Below are positions 51,733 to 58,319 of a stretch of 64,000 bases of DNA, piece by piece. The stretch spans positions 582,501 to 646,500 of the forward strand of contig NC_011830.1 of the NCBI RefSeq assembly GCF_000021925.1, written 5' to 3'. The notes beneath the pieces were generated by a model. That model ran no database searches. It was given only the letters and a program-made list of their open reading frames with translations, and was not told where the DNA came from. Source of the stretch: Desulfitobacterium hafniense DCB-2. GTDB lineage: Bacteria; Bacillota; Desulfitobacteriia; Desulfitobacteriales; Desulfitobacteriaceae. Position 1 is the stretch's first letter. Each line of letters opens with the position of its first letter. Made by a program: the position numbers and the translations under genes.

Positions 51733-53706
51733 ATGAAAAAGGATTTTTCCCGCCGCGACTTTTTAAAGGCCGCTGCAGCAGGTGTCGTCAGTACAAGCAC
51801 CCTCGGTATCCTCAGCGGCTGTTCGTCCGGTTCCCCTGCCTCTGCCCCCAAAGGGACTTACAAGCCCGGCACCTATACTGCCACCGCCCAGGGCATGGGC
51901 GAAGTAACCGTTACCATGACTTTCGACGAGAACACCATCACCGATGTGGTTCTTGACCTGGCCAACGAGACCGCAGGCATCGGCCAGGCAGCTAAGGATA
52001 CGCTTATCGCTCAGATCCTTGACGGTCAGAGCGTGCAGGTCGACGGCGTATCCGGTGCATCGATCACCAGCAAGGCGGTTATGAAGGCCGCGGCCGATTG
52101 CATCACCCAGGCCGGCGGCAACCCCGTTGTCGTCTCCCCGGGCTCTTCCGGCTCCGCAGGTACCGACTGGCTTGGCCAAGCACCGGAGATCGCCGACAGC
52201 GAGATCGTCAAAACCTATGATTATGAGGTGGTGGTCATTGGCGCCGGGACCTCCGGCACCTTTGCCGCCTGCTCAGCCGTTGAAGAAGGCGCGAAAACCG
52301 TGCTTATCGAGAAATCGGGCGCGGACTTCGGCGGTTCCGGCATCCGTGATACACTTGGGGCCATTGGCTCAAAGCAGCAGATCGCCAACAAGGATAACCC
52401 GGATAAATTTGACGTGATACGCCTGATGTATCAGCATTCCCAAGGCTATGGCGACCAGAGGCTTTTCAAGGTTTGGGCGGATAATTCCGGTGAGGCCATT
52501 GACTGGTATACCGAGCGCATGGCCAAGCATGACGTGAAAGTCCTCCACGAGGTGGATAATCACGACACCGGAGAGAAATTTGAATTTTATGATGTGGGCC
52601 ATTCCGTCCAGTGGGAGGGCAGGGAATACAAGTCCCAATTCACCATGTTTCTTCTCTTGGACGATTACAAGGCCAAAGGGCTTGAAGTTCACCACGATAC
52701 GGAGATGATCAAGCTCCTGAAAGACGGAAGCAAGGTCACCGGCATCCTTGCCAAAAGCGGCGATAAATACGTGCGCTACAACGCTTCCAAAGGTGTGATT
52801 GTGTGCACCGGGGGCTACTCCAACAACACTGAGATGCTCCAGGCTCTCCAGCCCGAGACGCTGAAGATGACCGGTGTTAACCGCTCTTTCCCAGGCAGTT
52901 CCGGCCAGGGGATCAAAGCCTGCCTGTGGGCCGGCGGCATAATGGATGAGACCCACGCAGGCATGATCTTTGACCGGGCCTGCGTGAAGCCTGATGCCTC
53001 CGGCCCGGAAGATGCCGGCTGGTTCTGGATGGGCTCCCAGCCCTTCCTGAAGGTAGACCTGAAAGGCCGCCGGTTTACCAATGAATCCGGCAGCTATGAC
53101 CATATTCTCCACACTGCCTTCAACCTGCTGCCGGAGCATACTTACGCTATGATCTGGGATGCCGACTATCCCGAGGATATCAAACGTTTCGAGAGCCACG
53201 GCTGCTCCCGCCTCTATCCTCATGCCAACGGTACGGAATCGGTTTTCCCCATGGAGTATATCCAGAACGTCATGAATCCCGATCTTCAGAAGCAGGGATA
53301 CATCGTCCAGGCCGATACCATCGAAGAGCTGGCCGGGAAGCTGAACATTCCCGCCGACAACCTCAAAGCAACGGTAGACCGCTATAATGAGCTTTACGAT
53401 CAACAGAAGGACGAAGACTTTGACAAAGAGCCCTTCCGCCTTTCCCAACTGCGCACCGCGCCCTTTTACGGCACCCGCCAGTGCGGCGGATACTTCATCG
53501 CCACCATGGACGGCGTCAAGATCAATACCGACATGAACGCCATCGATAAAGACGGCAACGCCATCGAAGGCCTGTACGTTGCGGGCGACTGCTCAGGCGG
53601 TTATTTTCACGGCAGCTATGTGAACCTGCTGGCCGGTGCCGCCGCCGGACGCAGCGTTACCTTTGGCCGGCTGGCCGGCCGCAACGCCGCGCGCCGGCGA
53701 GTCTAA
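51733..53706 (+). CDS. Tat-exported FMN/FAD flavoprotein, urocanate-reductase-like (657 aa)
   Basis: The N terminus has a Tat motif (SRRDFLKA) and a lipobox (LSGC, Cys29). An FMN-binding domain (about 38-120) ends with DGVSGASITS, the pattern in which FMN is bound covalently to Ser/Thr. A FAD domain (about 150-650) begins YEVVVIGAGTSGTFAACSAV and ends with GLYVAGDCSGGYFHGSY. The layout is that of UrdA-type extracellular reductases of enoates, without cytochrome. The likely job is terminal electron transfer to a soluble organic acceptor outside the cell. It is probably controlled by the divergent LysR. Confidence 0.88.
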   Translation: MKKDFSRRDFLKAAAAGVVSTSTLGILSGCSSGSPASAPKGTYKPGTYTATAQGMGEVTVTMTFDENTITDVVLDLANETAGIGQAAKDTLIAQILDGQSVQVDGVSGASITSKAVMKAAADCITQAGGNPVVVSPGSSGSAGTDWLGQAPEIADSEIVKTYDYEVVVIGAGTSGTFAACSAVEEGAKTVLIEKSGADFGGSGIRDTLGAIGSKQQIANKDNPDKFDVIRLMYQHSQGYGDQRLFKVWADNSGEAIDWYTERMAKHDVKVLHEVDNHDTGEKFEFYDVGHSVQWEGREYKSQFTMFLLLDDYKAKGLEVHHDTEMIKLLKDGSKVTGILAKSGDKYVRYNASKGVIVCTGGYSNNTEMLQALQPETLKMTGVNRSFPGSSGQGIKACLWAGGIMDETHAGMIFDRACVKPDASGPEDAGWFWMGSQPFLKVDLKGRRFTNESGSYDHILHTAFNLLPEHTYAMIWDADYPEDIKRFESHGCSRLYPHANGTESVFPMEYIQNVMNPDLQKQGYIVQADTIEELAGKLNIPADNLKATVDRYNELYDQQKDEDFDKEPFRLSQLRTAPFYGTRQCGGYFIATMDGVKINTDMNAIDKDGNAIEGLYVAGDCSGGYFHGSYVNLLAGAAAGRSVTFGRLAGRNAARRRV

Positions 53707-53760
53707 CCATCACTTCCGCAGCCATTAAAGAAGCCATGAAATCAAAATAATGACCAATTA

Positions 53761-53805
53761 AAGACCAAACCGCTTTCAAACAAGACTTAGAAGCGGTTTG
53801 GTCTT
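53761..53805. terminator. Terminator shared by the flavoprotein and the PIN remnant
   Basis: A perfect 15-bp stem (53761-53775 with 53791-53805) followed on the plus strand by TCTTCTTTTTG. Its loop contains the stop codon of the converging PIN gene. Confidence 0.85.
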
Positions 53806-54115
53806 TCTTCTTTTTGATATCCAACCATAAGGCAATCTACAAAATCGAGGGTAGTTGTCGCAAAGGTTTCCAGTCCCTTTATGATCACTGTGGCATTGGT
53901 CACTGCTACATCTTCCATCAAGACGCCTGAAATAACCGCCGTTATTTCCTGGCGGGGTACCTGATACACTCCGCTCAGGACATATACTACTTCCGCGATT
54001 ACCTCCGTAGGATAAAGGAGTCTCCCTGTTTAAGATGATCCTCAACCACATCCGCCATTTTCTTATCATCCTGCAAGATATAACGCAGGACGGCGTTGGT
54101 ATCAAATACCTTCAT
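53787..54115 (-). pseudogene. PIN-domain toxin, frameshifted
   Basis: From ATG 54115 the frame reads MKVFDTNAVLRYILQDDKKM, the N-terminal PIN signature with its first acidic residue, and continues to SFIL before a premature stop. One base later the other frame continues the same protein (PTEVIAEVVYVLSG, then VTNATVIIKGLETFATTTLD and FVDCLMVGYQ, the last acidic residues of the domain) to TAA at 53787. Total length is 329, one base short of a multiple of three. A one-base deletion near 54008-54013 explains it. The intact antitoxin overlaps its start. A sequencing error is possible. Confidence 0.78.
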
Positions 54116-54392
54116 GCTTTTCCGCCGCCTTTTCCCACGCGCCTTCTTCCTTCGCTCTTAAGGCAGGGTCGGCGTATTTTCTTAAGGCACCCTTCATGCT
54201 TGGAGATAAAGGAACACGCGTTTCCTGTGCAGACGGGCGCAAATCGAAAGGAAGTCCATTGACGTTGCGAGACTGGTAAAGGAAAACATTTATGGCATCA
54301 GTAATGCTCATGCCGTATCGCGCGTAAATCTCCTCTACCTCGGCTTTGATTTTTGGGTCAATGCGGATATACATGCTTGAACTCTTTGCCAT
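54102..54392 (-). CDS. RelB/DinJ-family antitoxin (96 aa)
   Basis: Ribbon-helix-helix antitoxin: MYIRIDPKIKAEVEEIYARY, GMSITDAINVFLYQSRNV and GLPFDLRPSAQE follow the RelB/DinJ pattern. The ATG at 54392 has GAGGTG upstream. Its 3' end overlaps the PIN-type toxin by 14 bases. A RelB-type antitoxin paired with a PIN toxin is an unusual combination but occurs. Because the toxin is frameshifted, the antitoxin may be an orphan. Confidence 0.87.
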   Translation of the reverse strand: MAKSSSMYIRIDPKIKAEVEEIYARYGMSITDAINVFLYQSRNVNGLPFDLRPSAQETRVPLSPSMKGALRKYADPALRAKEEGAWEKAAEKHEGI

Positions 54393-54665
54393 CTGAAATC
54401 ACCTCACTATAGTATATTTAACATATTACATTATATGTACAAATGCAATACAATGTTATAAAAGTCAACCCGCTGGAACTTAGGCCGGTCAGCAACAGCA
54501 AGGGATTATGCACGGGAAGGATTGCCCATTTGTTTACGACTTATGAAATTGGGTATAAGTGGTTAGAATTACCAGAGGGTTGGCGATTATGCTGCTGTCG
54601 TTATTGAGCCTCCTTGCCGGCCCGCTCCTGTTCAAGGAAACCTCCAGGAAAGAAGTGACACACTA

Positions 54666-55607
54666 TTGAAAGACAACATCACCATCGGAATTCCCCGGGC
54701 TTTTCTCTTCTTTAAATATCAGTACCTATGGCAAACCTTTTTCGCGGAATTGAATTGCCAGGTCATCTTAAGCCCGGAAACCAATAAGAAGATTCTCAAA
54801 GAGGGCATTGATTCCTCCATCGATGAAAGCTGCCTTTCCGCCAAGATTTATATGGGCCATCTTGCTTATCTGAGGGGAAAGGCAGACTTTATCTTAGTAC
54901 CCAGGATCGTCGGTTTCGGCAGAAAAGAAGAAGTATGCACCAAGTTCAACGCCCTCTACGATATCGTCAAAAATACCTTTAAAGAAGTCAACCTGCTCAG
55001 CTACAACATCGATATGGCACATCAGGAAAGTGAATTCAAAGGCTTTATGAAGATGGGCAGGGAACTGGGCAAAAACCCCGCCCTGGTCTTAAAAGCTTAT
55101 CTTAAAGGGAAGCGGCTGCAAAAGAAGATGGAGCTGCAGTTGGCCGAAGAGCAGGAGAGCCTCATTCAGGGCAAAGACAAGCTGAAAATACTCATTATCG
55201 CCCATGATTACAACACCTACGACAAGGTGGTGGGCTATCCGGTCGTCAAGCACTTGGAAAGCCTGGGTATTGTGCCTGTTTATGCCGATGCCGCCGACAA
55301 AAAGAAAACCGCCCTCAAGTCAAGGCTCATCTCGGACACCCTCTATTGGACCTTCAACAAAGAACTCATTGGAGCCATTGATCATTATCAGCAGAACATC
55401 GATGGGATCATCTTCATTTCCACCTTCCCCTGCGGTCCCGATTCCCTGGTCAATGAATTGTGCCTGAGAAAAATAAAAGGCGTTCCCATGGCTAATATCA
55501 TCGTGGATGAACTCCAGGGAGAAGCAGGTCTGCAGACCAGAATTGAAAGCTTTGTCGATATCATCATGGAAAGGAAAAAGACCGGGAGGGAAGCACAAAT
55601 TGGCTAG
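54666..55607 (+). CDS. DUF2229-type protein, acyl-CoA-dehydratase-activase associated (313 aa)
   Basis: Begins TIGIPRAFLFFKYQYLWQTF, the typical start of DUF2229 proteins, and contains a conserved cysteine in SIDESCLSAKIYMGHLAYL. These proteins resemble the dehydratase components of the 2-hydroxyacyl-CoA dehydratase family but lack a proven activity. Start TTG at 54666 after GGAAAGAAGTGA. It overlaps the next gene by eight bases. The three-gene set with the ATPase at 56676 forms one unit; in many anaerobes these parts are fused in a single very large protein. Confidence 0.78.
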   Translation: MKDNITIGIPRAFLFFKYQYLWQTFFAELNCQVILSPETNKKILKEGIDSSIDESCLSAKIYMGHLAYLRGKADFILVPRIVGFGRKEEVCTKFNALYDIVKNTFKEVNLLSYNIDMAHQESEFKGFMKMGRELGKNPALVLKAYLKGKRLQKKMELQLAEEQESLIQGKDKLKILIIAHDYNTYDKVVGYPVVKHLESLGIVPVYADAADKKKTALKSRLISDTLYWTFNKELIGAIDHYQQNIDGIIFISTFPCGPDSLVNELCLRKIKGVPMANIIVDELQGEAGLQTRIESFVDIIMERKKTGREAQIG

Positions 55608-56694
55608 TCAGGAAAAGATCATGAGTTTTCCCCACATTGGAAATTACCATGTGGCCATCGAATTTCTGCTCAAGCATGTTCTGGAGAATATTCAGGTTCT
55701 GACCCCGCCCCCCATTACCAAAAAAACCTTGGAACTGGGCTCGAAATACAGCCCGGATTTTGTTTGTGTACCCTTTAAATATAACCTGGGCAACTACCTG
55801 GAAGCCCTGGAGCAAGGGGCGAATATCCTGGTTCAGTCCGGCGGGGGCTGCCGGTTCGGGTATTATGGGGAAATTCAGGAACAGATCTTAAGAGATCTAG
55901 GCTATGATTTTGAGTTCATTAGCCTGATCGACAACGAAAAAGTCAATCCCCTGGCCTTTTTCAACCGCTTTAAGCGCTTGAATCCCCAATTATCCTTTAC
56001 CCGGTTTGCCTACTACTTTCAGCTGACCTTTAAAATGATCGAGGCCATGGACTCCTTGGATCATATGATCCGCAGCAATATCGGCTTTGCCGTCCGGGAG
56101 GGTAGCTTTGAGCTGCTGCACAAGGAGTTCCTCCGGGAGCTTGCCGCTGTGGAAGGCTTCCGGAGCCTGGACAAACTCTATCGAAAATACGATGCCCTAT
56201 TCCGCCAACTGGAAGTCAATAAACCGGACAATCCTCTCAGAGTGGGGATCGTCGGAGAGCTCTATACCCTTATGGAGCCTTTCAGCAGCTGTTTCATCGA
56301 AAAGGAGCTGGCGAAAAAGGGCATCCAGGTCACCCGCTTCATCACTGTATCCTATTTGCTGCGTCATCATCCCCAATCCAGTGACTTGCTGAAGCTGGCA
56401 GGAAACTATCTGGAGTATGAAATCGGCGCCGATGGCACAGATAGTGTGGCCCGGGCGAAAATGCTGGCTGAAGCCGGCTATGACGGGGTTATCCATGTCA
56501 AACCTTTCGGATGCACGCCGGAAGTCAATTCCATGCCCATGCTGCAGAATATCAGCAATGATTACAAAATGCCCATACTGTATTTCAGTTTTGATGCTCA
56601 GACCTCCGAAACCGGGGTGCTCACACGCTTGGAAGCGTTCCATGACATGCTGATGATGAGAAGGGAAGCGAACAGATGGCAAAATGTTATTTAG
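55600..56694 (+). CDS. DUF2229/HgdB-type protein, second component (364 aa)
   Basis: Starts MASQEKIMSFPHIGNYHVAI, with SGGGCRFGYYGEIQEQ (a conserved Cys near residue 82) and VKPFGCTPEVNSMPML near the C terminus, both typical of the HgdB-like component that binds a 4Fe-4S cluster. TTG at 55600 has GGGAGGG upstream and overlaps the previous gene; a longer frame to 55507 is a shadow. It overlaps the activase gene by 19 bases, so the three are translationally coupled. Confidence 0.78.
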   Translation: MASQEKIMSFPHIGNYHVAIEFLLKHVLENIQVLTPPPITKKTLELGSKYSPDFVCVPFKYNLGNYLEALEQGANILVQSGGGCRFGYYGEIQEQILRDLGYDFEFISLIDNEKVNPLAFFNRFKRLNPQLSFTRFAYYFQLTFKMIEAMDSLDHMIRSNIGFAVREGSFELLHKEFLRELAAVEGFRSLDKLYRKYDALFRQLEVNKPDNPLRVGIVGELYTLMEPFSSCFIEKELAKKGIQVTRFITVSYLLRHHPQSSDLLKLAGNYLEYEIGADGTDSVARAKMLAEAGYDGVIHVKPFGCTPEVNSMPMLQNISNDYKMPILYFSFDAQTSETGVLTRLEAFHDMLMMRREANRWQNVI

Positions 56695-57779
56695 GAGTGG
56701 ACAGCGGTTCCATTTCCACCAAAGGTGTGATCATTGACCAGAACAACAAGATTCTGGCCGAGAAGTACTTGTGGACGGAAGGGAACCCGGTGGAGGCCGT
56801 TAAGGCAGTAATTGCCGACCTCAAAGCTCAGATCGACGGTATTAATTGCACTAAAGATGCTGACGGTAATGATGATATCAGCGGTAATGGCGGTAACGAC
56901 AACAGCAGTAATGGTGATAGCGGCAATCGTGTCACTCAGGGTATTGAGATTAAGGCCGTGGGCACCACCGGCTCAGCCAGGCGCTTGATCGGCGCCCTCC
57001 TCAATGCCCAGGTGGTCAAAAATGAAATCACGGCTCACGCCGTGGGAACCCTGTCCGTGTATCCAGATGTCCGGACTATTTTTGAAATAGGCGGTCAGGA
57101 TTCCAAGATTATTCTGGTGGAAGACGGGATTGTGGTGGATTATGCCATGAATACCTTGTGTGCCGCCGGTACAGGTTCCTTCCTGTCCTCCCAGGCCAAG
57201 CGGCTGGGGATGGAAGTGGAAGAATTCGGCGAACTGGCCTTGCGGTCCCAGAATCCCACCAAAATAGCGGCCCGATGCACGGTTTTTGCCGAGTCGGATA
57301 TGGTGCACAAGGCTCAGATCGGCCATAAAAAAGAGGATATTGTGGCCGGATTGTGCCATGCCGTAGTAGCCAATTACCTGAATAATGTGGGCAAAGGCAA
57401 ACACACCAAAGCCCCCATCGTCTTCCAGGGGGGCGTCAGCAAAAATGTTGGGGTGATCAAAGCCTTTGAGGAAGCAACCGGCGAAACCATCCATGTGGAC
57501 CCTCATGCCCATTTGATGGGAGCCCTAGGCGCGGCCTTGTTGGCCAAAAGCTCCGGCCAGGAACAGGATTTCAATTTCAGCATGACGGAGATGCATTTTG
57601 ATACCCGGGGTGTGGAATGCCAGGGGTGCCCCAATAACTGTGAAGTCATTTGTGTTTACAGGAATGAAGAGCTGATCGACGCCTGGGGCAACAAATGCGA
57701 TAAGGGAGCAGTGCGGGGCAGCGAAGCAGTGAGGAAAAAGGAAGAGCCCGTTGTTAAGGGTGATGAAATGGTATCGTAA
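56676..57779 (+). CDS. CoA-substrate-specific enzyme activase, HgdC/BadF type, with low-complexity insert (367 aa)
   Basis: An ASKHA-fold ATPase that couples ATP hydrolysis to low-potential electron transfer: GVDSGSISTKGVIID, the IEIGGQDSK motif with NTLCAAGTGSFLSSQAKRLG that holds the shared 4Fe-4S cysteine, CTVFAESDMVHKAQ, and FQGGVSKN. An insert at about residues 57-88 is made almost only of Asn, Gly, Asp and Ser, encoded by repetitive codons (56863-56930). The C-terminal extension carries further cysteines (VECQGCPNNCEVIC). It should act on the two DUF2229-type proteins upstream. The natural substrate is not known. Confidence 0.83.
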   Translation: MAKCYLGVDSGSISTKGVIIDQNNKILAEKYLWTEGNPVEAVKAVIADLKAQIDGINCTKDADGNDDISGNGGNDNSSNGDSGNRVTQGIEIKAVGTTGSARRLIGALLNAQVVKNEITAHAVGTLSVYPDVRTIFEIGGQDSKIILVEDGIVVDYAMNTLCAAGTGSFLSSQAKRLGMEVEEFGELALRSQNPTKIAARCTVFAESDMVHKAQIGHKKEDIVAGLCHAVVANYLNNVGKGKHTKAPIVFQGGVSKNVGVIKAFEEATGETIHVDPHAHLMGALGAALLAKSSGQEQDFNFSMTEMHFDTRGVECQGCPNNCEVICVYRNEELIDAWGNKCDKGAVRGSEAVRKKEEPVVKGDEMVS

Positions 57780-57833
57780 TGAGGGAGCGGGTAAAAGAGA
57801 TTTCAGGAAGTTGGAACGTGAGTTATAGAGGGC

Positions 57834-57860
57834 GCCGGCAAAAATGCCGGCATTTTCTTT
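57834..57860 (+). terminator. Terminator after the activase gene
   Basis: GCCGGCA-aaaa-TGCCGGC followed by ATTTTCTTT. Confidence 0.8.
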
Positions 57861-57887
57861 ACGTATCAGACTTCCATGTCGCATAGC

Positions 57888-57959
57888 GGCACCACTGATG
57901 AATGAAAATTGGTGCCATGACCCGATTGTTAATTCCAAACTGGTTACCGAATTGGAATT
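57888..57959 (+). promoter_or_regulatory. Inverted repeats upstream of the second sigma-54 operon
   Basis: GGCACC (57888-57893) pairs with GGTGCC (57911-57916), centre about 117 bp before the -24 box. AATTCCAA (57931-57938) pairs with TTGGAATT (57952-57959), 60 bp before it. Both could be sites for an enhancer-binding protein, most simply the activator at 62806. They differ from the TGCGA site of the first regulon. The remainder of 57780-58110 holds only the terminator and the promoter. Confidence 0.4.
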
Positions 57960-58018
57960 AATGTCCTCTTTTTTCGAATAGAGTTTCTGCAACAGCTGAT
58001 TTCATAGCACCCATAAAG

Positions 58019-58034
58019 TGGCATGAAAATTGCT
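58019..58034 (+). promoter_or_regulatory. Sigma-54 promoter of the second zinc-ribbon/transhydroxylase-like operon
   Basis: TGGCATGAAAATTGCT has GG and GC separated by ten bases and nearly repeats the sequence of the promoter at 563. It lies 77 bases upstream of the zinc-ribbon ATG at 58111. Confidence 0.82.
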
Positions 58035-58110
58035 ACAGTTTATTTATGTGAAATATTTAGCGTAGAAATTTAATAGGTATCAAAGTGATGCAGAAACGGG
58101 GGAATCAGAA

Positions 58111-58236
58111 ATGTGTTTTAGACCACCAACAGCTCAAAAGCCAATAAAATGTTCCGAGTGCGGGGCTATGAACCCGCCGGATACCAAAGAATGCAGAAAA
58201 TGTAAAGCTGATTTGACTAAGAACGAAAACAAATAA
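58111..58236 (+). CDS. Zinc-ribbon microprotein, MCFRPP family, second copy (41 aa)
   Basis: Starts MCFRPPTAQKPIKC and has two CxxC knuckles (CSECGAMNPP and CRKCKADL), with a short basic tail. It shares more than half its residues with the protein at 633; the tail is shorter. It is the first gene after the sigma-54 promoter, 83 bases before the AthL-like gene, with no terminator between. A purine-rich site (ACGGGGGAATC) precedes the ATG. The function is unknown. The two-copy link to sigma-54 and AthLS-like genes argues that it matters for that enzyme. Confidence 0.8.
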   Translation: MCFRPPTAQKPIKCSECGAMNPPDTKECRKCKADLTKNENK

Positions 58237-58319
58237 AGTCCCGCTTACTGAAAGGAGGTGATTTGGTAGGGGTAGCTTTTTCATACTATTAACACTTATC
58301 TTAGGAAGGGGAAAGATCA

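Noticed and set aside
52369..53448. 359-codon minus-strand frame opposite the FMN/FAD flavoprotein
   Set aside because: Shadow frame in a GC-rich gene; the sense frame has complete domains and a Tat signal.
54589..54669. 27-codon frame overlapping the TTG start of the DUF2229-type gene
   Set aside because: No convincing ribosome site and no recognisable peptide; coupling is possible but unsupported.
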